Positions 9,283-20,327 are shown, counted from the first letter of the stretch. The stretch: 64,000 nt of DNA from Chryseobacterium sp. E1 (GCA_019203745.1 CP078104.1:2640501-2704500), one strand, 5' to 3'. The notes: a model not told the origin generated them from the sequence alone. Translations and numbers: made by a program.

Positions 9283-10551
9283 ATGTTACAAGTCAATTTT
9301 TTGCGCGACAATAAAGAACGCGTTTTAGAAGGTCTTAAGAAAAGACAATTCAAAAATCTTGAGTTGGTAGACGATGCTATTGCTACTGACGACGAAAGAA
9401 AAAGAATCCAGTTTGAATTAGATTCCCAGCTTTCCGAGATCAATAAAATCTCCAAAGAGATCGGTCTTTTGATGAAGGAAGGAAAGAAAGAAGAAGCGGA
9501 ATCAGCAAAATCTAAAACAGCACAGTATAAAGAGTCGAGTTCAGAATTGAAATCTCAGCTGGAAGTAAAAGAAACAGAATTACTGAATATCCTGTACCAG
9601 CTTCCAAATATTCCAAATAAATTGGTGAAAAATGGTGCTTCAGCTGACGACAACGAAATTATTTTCCAGTCTCACACTGTAAAAGGTCTTGGCGAAGGAG
9701 CAATCCCTCACTGGGAACTGGCTAAAAAATATAACCTTATCGATTTTGAACTAGGAGTAAAGATCGCCGGAGCAGGATTTCCTGTTTATTTAGGAAAAGG
9801 AGCAAGATTACAGAGAGCTTTAGTTCAGTATTTCTTAGATAAAAACGTAGAAAAAGGATATACAGAAGTGAACCCTCCTCACGTTGTGAATGAGGCATCC
9901 GGTTTCGGAACAGGGCAATTGCCTGACAAAGAAGGGCAGATGTATTATATCAACGAAGATAAATTATATTTGATCCCTACGGCAGAAGTTCCTGTAACCA
10001 ATCTTTACCGTGATGTATTACTGGATGAGAAAGATCTTCCGATTAAAAATACAGCTTTCTCTCAGTGTTACAGAAGAGAAGCGGGAAGCTATGGAGCTCA
10101 TGTAAGAGGTTTGAACCGTCTTCACCAGTTCGAAAAAGTAGAGATCGTAAGAATTGAAAAGCCAGAAAATTCTTATGCTGTACTGGAAGAAATGGTAGAA
10201 CACATCAAAGAAATTCTTACAGATCTTGAACTTCCGTTCAGAGTTTTAAGGCTTTGTGGCGGAGATACAGGTTTTGCATCTGCAATGACCTATGATTTTG
10301 AAGTATGGAGTGCCGCTCAGGAAATGTGGCTGGAAGTAAGCTCTGTGTCTAACTTTGAAACTTTCCAGGCGAACAGATTGAAGTGCCGTTATAAAGCAGA
10401 CGGTAAGTCTCAGCTGGTTCACACATTGAACGGATCTGCAATGGCGTTGCCAAGAATTATGGCTGCGTTGCTGGAGAACAACCAGACTGAGGAAGGAATA
10501 AAACTTCCTAAGAAGATTGCAGAATATGCAAGATTTGATATTATTAGCTAA
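9283..10551 (+). CDS. serS: Seryl-tRNA synthetase
   Basis: Intact 422-residue class II synthetase that charges tRNA-Ser. The N-terminal 110 residues form the expected long antiparallel coiled coil (KRKRIQFELDSQLSEINKIS region) that holds the tRNA variable arm. The catalytic core shows motif 2 around FSQCYRREAGSYGAHVRGL (near residue 260) and motif 3 at LNGSAMALPRIMAALLENN (near residue 385). Length is standard. It has its own -7 box at 9220 and ends at a strong bidirectional terminator. One of the few long genes here with no break. Confidence 0.97.
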   Translation: MLQVNFLRDNKERVLEGLKKRQFKNLELVDDAIATDDERKRIQFELDSQLSEINKISKEIGLLMKEGKKEEAESAKSKTAQYKESSSELKSQLEVKETELLNILYQLPNIPNKLVKNGASADDNEIIFQSHTVKGLGEGAIPHWELAKKYNLIDFELGVKIAGAGFPVYLGKGARLQRALVQYFLDKNVEKGYTEVNPPHVVNEASGFGTGQLPDKEGQMYYINEDKLYLIPTAEVPVTNLYRDVLLDEKDLPIKNTAFSQCYRREAGSYGAHVRGLNRLHQFEKVEIVRIEKPENSYAVLEEMVEHIKEILTDLELPFRVLRLCGGDTGFASAMTYDFEVWSAAQEMWLEVSSVSNFETFQANRLKCRYKADGKSQLVHTLNGSAMALPRIMAALLENNQTEEGIKLPKKIAEYARFDIIS

Positions 10552-10569
10552 ATAATTCAATTACAGATA

Positions 10570-10600
10570 AAAACCCACCGGATTCCGGTGGGTTTTGTTA
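10570..10600. terminator. Bidirectional terminator between serS and the 10603 lipoprotein
   Basis: AAAACCCACCGG (10570-10581), loop ATT, CCGGTGGGTTTT (10585-10596): a perfect twelve-base stem with A on one side and T on the other. It serves serS on plus and the end of the cco-linked unit on minus. Confidence 0.93.
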
Positions 10601-10602
10601 TT

Positions 10603-11346
10603 TTATTCAGTGACAATGATGATCTTTTTATCAGCATTTTTAAATTTTGCATCCTTGTCATACAGGGCTTTCAGGTCATAGGTGATTTTCACAGAATAAT
10701 CATCAACCTGTTTCAGCCAGTCATGTTTTCCGGTGATCGATTTTATCTTGTTTTCAAACTTCAATGTTGTTCCGATATTTTTGAAAAACATCATCATCAT
10801 GCCCTCCATTTGCTGAGTTTCATCTTCGGAGCCTTTTGCTTTAAGAACTTCTTCAATATTTTTAACATTGAAAAGATCCGTATTGATGATCAGAGTTTTT
10901 CCATCCCAGGTGTTGAATAAATTCTGATCGAAGGGTAATTTTTCGTCTTTATTGAAATTTTTAATCAATTCATAATCTTTGGGAGTGATGTGATCCATTT
11001 TAAAGGAAAATCCTGCAGGAACATCCTTATTGTCTTCTTTTGCAGATTTCATGAAAAACTTTTTCAGAACTCTTATAGTGTCCTGATTTTCAGTCTTCAG
11101 CTTTCCTTCTTTCTTCATAAGATCATACATACTCGTCCAGGTAGTTGGAAGTCTGTCCATATCCTTAAACTTCTCCTGCTGTAATGAATCCGGTGTCATA
11201 GCCTGCATTTCCGCCATAAATTCCCGGGTATCAATGTCGGTCAGCAAGGATGATGCTGAGTCTTTATGGTAGACTATTTCAGTATTTACATTACAGGCCT
11301 GTAGCGTAAAAAGACTTATTAAAAATAGAGCAATTGTTTTCTTCAT
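10603..11346 (-). CDS. Hypothetical lipoprotein at the end of the cbb3 cluster
   Basis: Intact 247-residue protein, MKKTIALFLISLFTLQAC, with lipobox LQAC and Cys18 as lipid site. The mature part is acidic and lysine-rich with TDIDTREFMAEMQAMTPDS early and a methionine run (EGMMMMFFKN) near residue 180. I do not recognise a domain. It begins 22 bases after the TauE-like gene and is the last gene before the shared terminator, so it may be cotranscribed with the cbb3 assembly genes; whether it belongs functionally is unknown. Confidence 0.7.
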   Translation of the reverse strand: MKKTIALFLISLFTLQACNVNTEIVYHKDSASSLLTDIDTREFMAEMQAMTPDSLQQEKFKDMDRLPTTWTSMYDLMKKEGKLKTENQDTIRVLKKFFMKSAKEDNKDVPAGFSFKMDHITPKDYELIKNFNKDEKLPFDQNLFNTWDGKTLIINTDLFNVKNIEEVLKAKGSEDETQQMEGMMMMFFKNIGTTLKFENKIKSITGKHDWLKQVDDYSVKITYDLKALYDKDAKFKNADKKIIIVTE

Positions 11347-11368
11347 GGGTATTATAGGTAAATACTGT

Positions 11369-12094
11369 TTAGTGGCAGTTGACAGCTCCGTTATGATCCT
11401 TTGAAATAGTCATAGCTTCAGCTTTTGGAGAAATGTAAGGTATTCCCAGCTCTAAGCCCCTCAGGATGAAAAGCCCGCCCAGAATGATCATGATCACCGG
11501 AACAGCTTTCAGTACTTTTATTCTGAAGGCCTGATTCATAAGATTTCCGGCCAGAACGATGGCAAACATGAATGGAAGGGTTCCCAGACCAAATAAAGCC
11601 ATATATAAAGCTCCCTGCCATATTCCTCCGCCTGCAAGACTTGCGGTAAGGGCCATATAAACCATTCCGCACGGTAAGAAACCATTAAGGATACCGGTTG
11701 TAAATCTTGATCTGTAATCTGCTTTCTGCAACAGTCTTCCTAAATTTGATTTTACAGAATACAGAAATTTGGAAAGAAAAGGTATTTTTGAAGCAAAATC
11801 TTTTCCTCCAAATGAAAATACAGCCATGATGATCAGCAACACTCCGGCTGTGATCGTCAGGTACTTCTGAAAGCCGGCCATTTCAAATCCCTGTCCTATA
11901 ATTCCCAGAAGAGCACCTAATAATGAATAGGTAAAGATTCTTCCGAACTGATAGGTAAGGTTCTGAAAGTAGAAATTGGCAGCCTGTTTTTTTGTTAATC
12001 CCATCGATAAAGCAATAGGCCCACACATTCCGATACAGTGAAAACCGGAAGCAAAGCCTAAGGCAATAGCCGATACAACAAGTCCTATTTCCAT
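11369..12094 (-). CDS. TauE/SafE-like (DsbD-family) membrane protein linked to cbb3 assembly
   Basis: Intact, 241 residues, six to seven membrane helices with the motif GFHCIGMCGPIALSMGLT near residue 18 and GFLPCGMVYMALTAS near 137. These paired Cys/Pro motifs are typical of the DsbD-transmembrane/SafE-like protein encoded beside ccoGHIS in many bacteria (sometimes called CcoA-like or sulfite exporter family) and are consistent with copper or thiol handling during oxidase assembly. Its start overlaps the stop of the FixH-like gene by ten bases, so the two are translationally coupled. The tail HNGAVNCH has a terminal Cys and His. Confidence 0.82.
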   Translation of the reverse strand: MEIGLVVSAIALGFASGFHCIGMCGPIALSMGLTKKQAANFYFQNLTYQFGRIFTYSLLGALLGIIGQGFEMAGFQKYLTITAGVLLIIMAVFSFGGKDFASKIPFLSKFLYSVKSNLGRLLQKADYRSRFTTGILNGFLPCGMVYMALTASLAGGGIWQGALYMALFGLGTLPFMFAIVLAGNLMNQAFRIKVLKAVPVIMIILGGLFILRGLELGIPYISPKAEAMTISKDHNGAVNCH

Positions 12095-12534
12095 ATCACA
12101 TCATAGTCTATTCGATAGTCTGTTTTGTCTTTTGTCCAGCTCAGTCTTAAGGTATAATTACCCATTTTCAATACCTGTGCAGGTATTACGAAAGACTGGC
12201 CGGTAAGCTGTACAGATTTTTTGATATCTAAATTCTGGTCGTCGGTTCTGTTTAAAACAAATTTTACCGTAGTATTTGAGCTGTTATAATCTTGTGGAAA
12301 AGTAATTTTTATTCCTTCGGTGCTCTGGCTGTATACAGGCTTTTCCTGTAGCTCGTCAGCCCTTTTTTTGGCATCAATTACATCCTGATACTGTAATTCT
12401 TCTTCATAGTAGTTGTCAGTCACCATTTCAGAGTTTTTCTGCCCGTTCGGGAAAAGAAATAACATCGATAATATAAAAATGATGAATGCAGCCAATGCAA
12501 TGACAACACCGTGTCCCCAACTAAAGTTCTTCAT
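12085..12534 (-). CDS. ccoH: FixH/CcoH family cbb3 assembly protein
   Basis: Intact, 149 residues. One N-terminal membrane helix (VVIALAAFIIFILSMLFLF) is followed by an outward beta-rich domain with YYEEELQYQDVIDAKKRADEL, the hallmark of FixH. FixH/CcoH helps insert copper or stabilises assembling cbb3 oxidase together with CcoG, CcoI and CcoS, all of which are encoded here. It lies 75 bases after ccoG and overlaps the TauE-like gene. Confidence 0.88.
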   Translation of the reverse strand: MKNFSWGHGVVIALAAFIIFILSMLFLFPNGQKNSEMVTDNYYEEELQYQDVIDAKKRADELQEKPVYSQSTEGIKITFPQDYNSSNTTVKFVLNRTDDQNLDIKKSVQLTGQSFVIPAQVLKMGNYTLRLSWTKDKTDYRIDYDVIWK

Positions 12535-12609
12535 TTCTTCCGGATTTTTTATTTTTTATGGTTGAAATACTTCCATAACAGATAAGTATGGAAGTATTTT
12601 ATATTTTAA

Positions 12610-14063
12610 TTAAAATTGTAGTTTAAACGGACCTTCAAAATACGTCTGGTAAGAGTCAATAAGATTTCCTTTCATATCATAAACCCCAATGGTGATGTTC
12701 TGCTTAGAGAGTCTCATCTCATTTTCCGGGAAGCTGATGTTGATGGTTCCTTTAGAAATCTTATCTCTGTCTACCTGAATCTTGCTTGATGCACTGTAAG
12801 TAATCTCTCCGTGAGTAGGTTCTATTACTTTTATTGTAACGATCTTTTTATCGTTTGTTTTATTCAGGAAGGTATAATTGTAGGTATTGGTAATTTTTCC
12901 GTCTCTTACAAAGAAGGTGCTTCCTGCCGGTTTAATGAACTTAGCTTCCATTTCGCCACGGCTGTAGAGAAGAAATCCTAAGAACCCTACAAGAAGGAGC
13001 AGGAATATTGAGAACCCTTTCATTCTTCCTGTAAATTTAAACTGGGTTTCTTTCTCAATTTCATTTTCAGAAGCATATCTGATCAGCCCTTTTGGAAGGC
13101 CAACTTTGTCCATCACTTCATCGCAGGCGTCGATACATGCCGTACAGTTGATACATTCCAGCTGCTGTCCGTCTCTGATATCAATTCCTGTAGGGCATAC
13201 CACTACACATTGATGACAGTCGATACAGTCTCCTTTACCGGCTGCTTTTCTGTCTTCACCTTTTCTCCATTTCGATCTGTTTTCTCCTCTTTTAAAATCA
13301 TAGAAAACGTTGATCGTATCTTTGTCAATCAGTACTCCCTGAAGTCTTCCATACGGACAAACCAAAGTACATACCTGCTCTCTGAACCATGCAAATACAA
13401 AATAAAATGCAGCGGTAAGAAGGATCATCACGATAAAATTGGTAGGATGGGCAAACGGTCCTTCAGAGACTATTCTGAATACTTCTTCATAGCCCACGAT
13501 GTACATGAACATGAAGTGAGTAATGATGAGCGAAATAATGATATAAACAGACCATTTCAAGCTTCTCTTCCAGATCTTCTCGCTGTTCCACTCCTGTCTG
13601 TCCAGCTTCATCTGCTTATTACGGTCTCCCTCGATCAGATATTCGATTTTACGGAAGATCGATTCCATAAAAATTGTCTGAGGGCATATCCACCCGCAGA
13701 AAATTCTTCCGAATGCAATCGTAAAAACGATAATAAAGATCAAAGAGGCGATAGCACCTAAAGTCAGGATAAAAAAGTCCTGTGGATAGAAAGGCTGTCC
13801 AAAAATGAAGAACTCCCGGTCTATTACGTTGAACATCAGCAATGGGTTTCCATTGATCTTGATGAACGGTAGTGAAAAATAAATAATTAATAAAAGATAG
13901 CTTACAATGTTTCTATAGTTGGTGTATTTCCCTTTTGGTTTTCTTGGGAATACCCACTTTCTTTACCGGATTGCTCCATTGTCCCTATAGAATCTCTGTA
14001 AGTTTCAGGGTCCAGAACCTGTCCCTGTCCGCCTCGTACTTCTATTTCTTCTATGTCTGACAT
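12610..14063 (-). CDS. ccoG: Cytochrome c oxidase accessory protein CcoG (FixG/RdxA), one frameshift
   Basis: Start ATG at 14061-14063 gives MSDIEEIEVRGGQGQ. A missing A near 13966 separates the first 33 residues from the main frame; joined, the protein is about 484 residues. Features: several membrane helices, CGWICPQ and CTLVCPYG loops, two 4Fe-4S clusters (CIDCHQCVVVCP and CINCTACIDACD), and a C-terminal immunoglobulin-like outward domain. CcoG is a copper reductase/ferredoxin-like factor needed for cbb3 oxidase. It follows ccoP by about 95 bases in the same direction. Confidence 0.92.
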
Positions 14064-14157
14064 ATTGTAATGTGTTTAAAAAGAAAAAACATAATTCGTT
14101 ACTATTTTTAATCTAATAACAAATTATGTTTTTTTCATATGTTTCTAATTTTTTAAA

Positions 14158-15035
14158 TTACTCTTTTTCCCAATGTGCTTCCTCACCATATGGTGTCGCT
14201 CCTCCTTGAGCAGGAGTAATTGGTGGTTGCTCCTGGTTGATGTGGTAAACATAAGCTGCTACATTTTGGATGTCAGCACCTGTTAATACCCCATTTTTAC
14301 CCCAAGCCTGCATTGCCGTACCTGTTACCCCATTTTCTACAACGTGGAATACGTTTTTGAATAAGGTCTTTTCAGGCTGGTTGTGCCAGAAGTTATCGGT
14401 AAGGTTAGGCCCGATACCTCCTCTACCACCATCAGAGTGACAAGAAACACAGTTAGTTTTGAATACTTCCTCTCCGGCTGCAATGTTATCTGCTGAATAT
14501 TTTGCAGATTCAATGGTTACTGGAGGCTGGTCTTTCATATACTTATCAATAGCAGCCATCTGCTCTTTATATTCCTTCTCATACTCGCTTAGCGGGTGTG
14601 CGAAATCTGTGAAAGAGTATGCTGCAATATATACAATACAAAAAGCAGTCCCAAAGTAGAATAAACCTACCCACCATTTTGGTAATTGGTTATCCAGCTC
14701 CATGATTCCATCGAATCCGTGGTCGATAAGGATGTCTTTTTCTTCTGTATCCGATTGCTTTTTGAAAGCAGCTGCATACATTCTTTTGAAGAAAGGAACT
14801 TTCTTTTCAGCCAGGTAAGCTGCTTTTTCTTCAGGAGATAATTTTTGAATTTGTTGTTTTCAATAAGGTCTCCAATGGCACTGTGAATATAAGCCAGAAT
14901 ACCAGCGATCACAACAGTTCCCCAGAAGTAAGGCGAACCTAAGAATGCATAACTTTGTACAAACAAATAATAAAAAACGATTAAAAGTCCGATTATTATT
15001 AAGATGTTTACGACAACAGGTGTTCTTTGTTTCAT
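14158..15035 (-). CDS. ccoP: cbb3 oxidase subunit CcoP (cytochrome c), one frameshift
   Basis: MKQRTPVVVNILIIIGLL at the N-terminus is followed by two membrane helices, then a break near 14855 and a soluble domain with one c-type haem site CVSCH near residue 190 and the methionine region MQAWG. After repair about 292 residues. A second haem site, usual in proteobacterial CcoP, is not present, which matches the shorter Bacteroidetes form. CcoP passes electrons to the CcoNO core. The gene follows ccoQ closely and precedes ccoG. Confidence 0.9.
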
Positions 15036-15049
15036 AAAATAGTCTAATT

Positions 15050-15243
15050 TTTAAATTAAAATCGTCATCTTCATCATCCTGCAGAGGAGCTTCTTCTTCT
15101 TCTTTGTAGTATTTCTTAGGCTTGCTAAAAACATAGATAATCAAAGCTACGAAGAACAGCATAAAGAAAATCAGAGCCAGTGTCTGGTAGAAACCAGCAT
15201 TGTCTGTATTGGATAATATATCTTTAAAGTTCTGAGGAATCAT
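15050..15243 (-). CDS. ccoQ: CcoQ/FixQ-like small subunit, end altered by a frameshift
   Basis: MIPQNFKDILSNTDNAGFY leads into one membrane helix (LALIFFMLFFVALIIYVF) and an acidic tail ending DDEDDDF. As the bases stand, the frame reads on into ccoP to 14860, making a 127-residue protein with an unlikely tail. Adding one T to the TTTT at about 15055-15058 creates a TAA right after DDEDDDF, giving about 63 residues, the usual CcoQ size. I therefore place the end near 15050. It begins 21 bases after ccoNO. Confidence 0.75.
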
Positions 15244-15263
15244 ATGAACCTTTTAATGTTTTT

Positions 15264-17521
15264 TTAGTTATTACTTGCTGTTTTGATTTCAGTTGTTTTG
15301 ATATCAGTTCCCAGTCTCTGAAGATAAGAAATAAGAGCTACGATTTCTTTTTCTCTAATTCTCCCTGAGGTCTCTTAGCATATGCCTCTTTAAGGTCATT
15401 CGCTTCAGAGAAGATATCTTTTACAATTTTTGCCGATTGGTTGTCAGCCCACTTATCTGCAGAATCAATCTGAGCCTTAGTATAAGGTACATCAAATGTA
15501 TTCTTCATCAGCTTCATTTTGTCTACCATTTTAGATCTGTCTAAGTTATTAGCGATCAACCAAGGGTAACGAGGCATGATGGAACCTGCAGAAGTAGATC
15601 TTGGGTTGTACATGTGCTTGTAATGCCAAGAACTTGGGTTTTTACCACCTTCTCTATGTAAATCCGGTCCTGTTCTCTTAGAACCCCATAGGAATGGTCT
15701 GTCGTATACGAATTCTCCAGCTTTGGAGTATTGTCCGTTTTTACCGTTGAATCTTACGATCTCATCTCTGAACGGTCTTACCATCTGAGAGTGGCAAGCG
15801 TTACATCCTTCACGGATATAGATATCTCTACCTTCTAATTCAAGCGGTGAATAAGGCTTCACAGCAGAAATGGTAGGAACACTTTTCTTAAGGGATAGAG
15901 TAGGGATGATTTCCACCATACTTCCGATTGAAATGGTAAACAATGATAGCACTGTCAATAACATCGGCATTCTTTCCAACCAAAGGTGGAATCCTTCTCC
16001 TTCTTTACGTTTGTTTCCGATATTGGCCAATGCAGGTGCCTCAGCAGGAACTTCTTTCTGGAACGATCCTTTTCTTACCGTAGCAATTACGTTTACGATC
16101 ATTAGGATAGCTCCTGAAATATAGAATACTCCTCCTAAGAATCTCATTTTGAAGTAAGGGATAATAGCCGTTACCGTATCCAACCAGTTTTTCCATAATA
16201 AGGTTCCGTCCGGGTTGAATTGTTTCCACATTAATCCTTGTGTGAATCCTGAAATATACATTGGTACTGCATAGAAAATGATTCCTAATGTACCTAACCA
16301 GAAATGCCAGTTAGCTAATTTTACAGACCAGATTTTTGTTCTCCACATAATAGGTACCAGGTAATAGATAACCCCGAATGCCATGAAACCATTCCATCCA
16401 AGAGCTCCTAAGTGTACGTGACCGATAACCCAGTCTGTGAAGTGACCAATTTTGTTGATGTTTTTGTTGCTAAAAGCGGCCCTTCAAATGTTGCCATACC
16501 ATAACAGGTAACTGCAACTACGAAGAACTTAAGGATAGGATTTTCTCTTACTTTATCCCAGGCTCCTCTTAAGGTAAGAAGACCATTTAACATTCCCCCA
16601 GGATGGTGCGATAAGCATGATAGAGAAACCTGTTCCTACTGCCTGTGCCCATGCCGGAAGAGCGGTATACTGAAGGTGGTGAGGACCAGCCCAGATATAT
16701 ACGAAAATTAATGACCAGAAGTGAATAATAGACAGTTTATAAGAGAAAACCGGTCTGTCTGCAGCTTTTGGTAAGAAATAATACATCAAACCTAAAACCG
16801 GAGTTGTCAATACGAATGCTACTGCATTGTGACCATACCACCATTGTACGATAGCATCTTTTGCCCCTGCATATGCAGAATAAGACTTCCAGCCAGAGAA
16901 TGATAACGGAACTTCAAGGTTGTTGAAGATATGAAGCATTGCTACTGCAACCCAGGTACCTAAATAGAACCAGATTGCTACATAAAGGTGTCTTACCCTT
17001 CTTTTAGCAATAGTCATAATCATGTTAACCCCGAAAATGATCCATGAAATAGCGATTAAGATATCGATCGGCCATTCATGTTCAGCATATTCTTTAGAAG
17101 TATTGATCCCCATAAAGAACGTAATGAACGTAGCAACGATCATAAACTGCCAAGTCCAGAAATGAATCCAAGACAATGTATCACTATACATTCTTGTTTT
17201 TAATAATCTCTGCGTAGAGTAATATACCCCAACATAAACGATATTACATACGAATGCAAAGATTACGGTATTGGTGTGCAACATTCTGATTCTACCAAAA
17301 CCAAATGCACCATGAGTGTTTATTAACCCTTGGATATTACCTGATGATAAACTTCTGATGGTTGTATCATCTGTACCGAATAAGAATTCAGGTAATTCCG
17401 GGTAGAAAAGCATTAATGCCGCCGTAAGCCCGAACGTAAATCCTATGAAACCAAAGATAATGGTTGCATAGAGGAACGCACGGACAATACTATTGTCATA
17501 ACTAAACTTTTGTGTTTCCAT
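15264..17521 (-). CDS. ccoNO: Fused cbb3 oxidase catalytic subunits CcoN-CcoO, three frameshifts
   Basis: The first two thirds is the haem-copper oxidase core CcoN: histidine motifs [29 protein letters not shown] and [14 protein letters not shown]. It runs without stop into a CcoO part with one c-type haem site [15 protein letters not shown] near 15790. Breaks near 16600 (missing G in a G-run), 16470 and 15345 split it; corrected length is about 750 residues with a TAA at 15264-15266. Fusion of CcoN and CcoO is known in Bacteroidetes. It reduces oxygen at low concentration and pumps protons. It starts 22 bases after ccoS. Confidence 0.93.
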
Positions 17522-17542
17522 ATCAACTATTCACTATTTTTC

Positions 17543-17755
17543 TCAATTTTTATTATTTTCTCCTATTTCTTTTTCGTCTTTATCCTTGTCGCCAGTCTCA
17601 TCTTTTTCCTTGACTCTCTCGTCATCAAAAAGAATTCTGACAGCCGGAGATTCATCATCTTCAAACTGCCCTTTCTTGGCATACACTATAAATACGACCA
17701 GGAAGATCGCAGCTAAAGAAACACTGCAGACGATCATTAAATATAGAATATCCAT
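17543..17755 (-). CDS. ccoS: cbb3 oxidase maturation protein CcoS
   Basis: Intact small protein of 70 residues. MDILYLMIVCSVSLAAIFLVVFIV is one membrane helix; then YAKKGQFEDDESPAVRILFDD, the conserved CcoS core, and a Lys/Glu/Asp-rich tail. CcoS is needed for cofactor insertion into the CcoN core. It sits between ccoI and ccoNO in the operon. Confidence 0.9.
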   Translation of the reverse strand: MDILYLMIVCSVSLAAIFLVVFIVYAKKGQFEDDESPAVRILFDDERVKEKDETGDKDKDEKEIGENNKN

Positions 17756-17865
17756 TGGACAACAAAATTAACCTATTTTCGGGGTTCAAATTTAGTGAAA
17801 AATAATGACATTCATCACGAAATGCCGATTTCAGCTAATTTAAAATCAGTCTAAATAACAGCGTT

Positions 17866-20240
17866 TAAGCCCGTTTTTTGAAGTATTTGCGACCCAGTAT
17901 CCAAGTTGAAATTGTAGTAAAGGTCACTACCGTTATTGAACTCACCGGCATGATGATCGCTGCAAAAAGCGGAGCATATGTCCTGTGACTGCGTAACTTA
18001 ACCCTACAATATTATAAAGAAAACTGATTATAAATGTCATTTTCACAATAGTGATCGAGCCTTTGCAGACGTTCAGGTAATTGTCAAGAGTCACTACTTT
18101 TTCACCATTCATGATCACATCGGAAGAAGGGGTGAAGCTGTTGGTGTCATCGGCAATGGCAATTCCTACATTACTTTGTTTTAACGCTCCGGCATCATTC
18201 AGCCCGTCTCCCAACATGGCTACTTTCATGTGCTGATCCTGAAGGTTTTTGATGTAATTCAGTTTGTCCTCAGGGCTTTGATTGAAAGCCATTCCCTTGT
18301 AATTAGGGATGAGTTCTTTGAGCTGAGTTTCCTCTGAAGAATTGTCCCCGCTAAGAATGAATATTTTGTATTGGGTAAGTTTGGTAAACAGATCCTTAAG
18401 TTTCGGACGGTATTCGTTTTTAAAGATGAATTTTCCGATGAACTGGTCGTTTTTACTGATGTATACTGCTGTTTCAAGATTTTTAGGTTCCTGATTATTG
18501 TATCGTGCAGAACCGATTTTGTACACATTTCCTCTTACGCTGGCTTCGTATCCTTTTCCTGATATCTCGCGGAAATTTTCTACCGGGAAATAATCATCAT
18601 TTACCTCTATAAACTCATATAATGATTTGGAAAGCGGATGATTTGAATTTTTGAGTAAGGTTTTGATATTGAATAAGTCGAATTCACTGATTTCAGTACC
18701 TTCATATTTGATATTTGCCTTTTTCTATGGGTAATCGTTCCTGTTTTATCAAAAACGATAGTATCCAGTTTGGCAATTTTTTCAATCGTTAAAGTGTCTT
18801 TTACGTAAAATTTATTCCTGCCTAAAATCCTCATAATATGGCCGAAAGTAAATGGGGCAGATAAGGCAAGTGCACAAGGGCAGGCAATGATCAGAATCGC
18901 TGAAATGACCTGGAACATTTTTTCAAGATCGATAAATGCCCAGTAGATTCCTGATATAAGAGCGATTCCCAGAATGACAAATGTAAAATATTTACTGATA
19001 TTATTCGTGAGTGTATCAAGCCCGGTTTCATGTTTTTAAAGGCTTCTTTATTCCAAAGTTGGGTAAGGTAACTTTGATCTACATCTTTGATAACTTCCAG
19101 CTCAAGAGAAGAGCCAATTTGTTTACCTCCTGCAAAGATTTTATCTCCCGGCTGCTTACTGATACTTTCACTTTCTCCGGTGATAAAGCTGTTGTCAATA
19201 TTCCCTTCTCCGTTGATCAGAATGGCGTCTACCGGTATGATTTCCTGGTTTCTAACTAGAATTCTGTCACCTACTTTAACTTCTGAAAGCAGGATGTTTT
19301 CCTGTTTCCCTTCAAAATCTACTTTGGTAACGGCAATCGGATAGAAAGATTTGTAATCCCTGTCATAGGAAAGAGCGCTGTACGTTCTTTTCTGGAAAAG
19401 TTTACCCATCAGCATGAAAAACAGAAGGCCGCAAAGTGTGTCAAAATATCCCGGACCATAATCCGTGGCCACTTCATAGATGCTTCTCCCAAAAAGAACG
19501 AAGATTCCCAGTACGATAGGAACATCGATGTTTACAATTTTATTCTTCAGTCCGTACCATGCGGATTTGTAGTAATCTGATGCAGAGTAGAATACAACAG
19601 GACAGGCCAGTAAGAACATCAGGACTCTGAAAAGCCCTTTGTAATGCTCCATCCAGTAATCTTCACCTCCCACGTATTCAGGAAAAGCCAGGAACATTCC
19701 GTTTCCGAAGGCAAATCCGGCAATGGCAAATTTTACCAGAAGGGATTTGTCCAGATGGTCAACATTTTTTTCGGCAGTCTCAAGGTTGATGACAGGTTTA
19801 TACCCCAGATTAGTTAAGAAATTAGCGAGTTGGCTTAATTTCAGGTCGTTATGATTGAATGAGATCTGTAAGGTCTTTCTGGTAAAGTTGACCTGGGAAT
19901 ATTTGATATGATCGTTCAATGTATGAAGGCTTTCCAGAAGCCAGATACAAGAAGAGCAGTGTATTACAGGGATTTTGAATGTGACAAGGCTGGTGTTTCC
20001 TTCTGAGAAATCAGTCACCTTTTCGAAAATTTCAGGAGTGTCCAGATAATCGAACTGAGTAGAGTTTTCATCACCCGGGCGAATTCCGGCTCCTTTATTC
20101 AGCTCGTAGAAATTACTTAAATTATTCGTATTCAGAATTTCATAAACAGATTTACATCCGTTGCAACAGAAAGTCTTTTCGTCAAATAAAATTTTCTCTT
20201 TTTCTATACCTTGACCACAATGAAAACAGTTCTCGCTCAC
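17866..20240 (-). CDS. ccoI: Copper-translocating P-type ATPase for cbb3 assembly (CcoI/FixI), three frameshifts
   Basis: Start is GTG at 20238-20240, reading (M)SENCFHCGQGIEKEKI. In order: an N-terminal Cys-rich metal domain (CFHCGQG, then CCNGC near residue 28), an HMA domain with IHCSSCIWLLESLH, the phosphorylation loop DKTGTITHR, the membrane site ACPCALAL, and the hinge GDGLNDAGAL. The CPC motif marks a copper pump. Breaks near 19030, 18720 and 17975 split it; repaired length is about 790 residues and the end is TAA at 17866-17868. It is the first gene of the minus-strand cco operon, 110 bases upstream of ccoS. Confidence 0.93.
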
Positions 20241-20259
20241 CCCATAAAATATTGAACTA

Positions 20260-20267
20260 CAAAATTA
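20260..20267 (-). promoter_or_regulatory. -7 box for the ccoI-ccoS-ccoNOQP-ccoG operon
   Basis: On the minus strand the bases read TAATTTTG, an exact TAnnTTTG match, 20 bases upstream of the GTG start. It faces away from the crp-like promoter at 20302, so both promoters lie within 90 bases. Confidence 0.6.
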
Positions 20268-20301
20268 TAACAATTTTTTTGTTTATCGTGTTAAAAAGTT
20301 C

Positions 20302-20309
20302 TATTTTTG
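20302..20309 (+). promoter_or_regulatory. -7 box for the Crp/Fnr regulator
   Basis: TATTTTTG matches TAnnTTTG exactly, 18 bases before ATG 20328. It is followed at once by the near palindrome TGATAAATATCA (20310-20321), placed where transcription would start. Confidence 0.6.
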
Positions 20310-20327
20310 TGATAAATATCATATAAA

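Noticed and set aside
13210..13761. 183-residue plus-strand frame opposite ccoG
   Set aside because: Antisense to clear CcoG Fe-S motifs; composition typical of a shadow frame.
14860..15058. Extended C-terminal half of CcoQ reading into ccoP
   Set aside because: The extra tail is ccoP sequence in a wrong frame; one missing T explains it and restores a normal stop.
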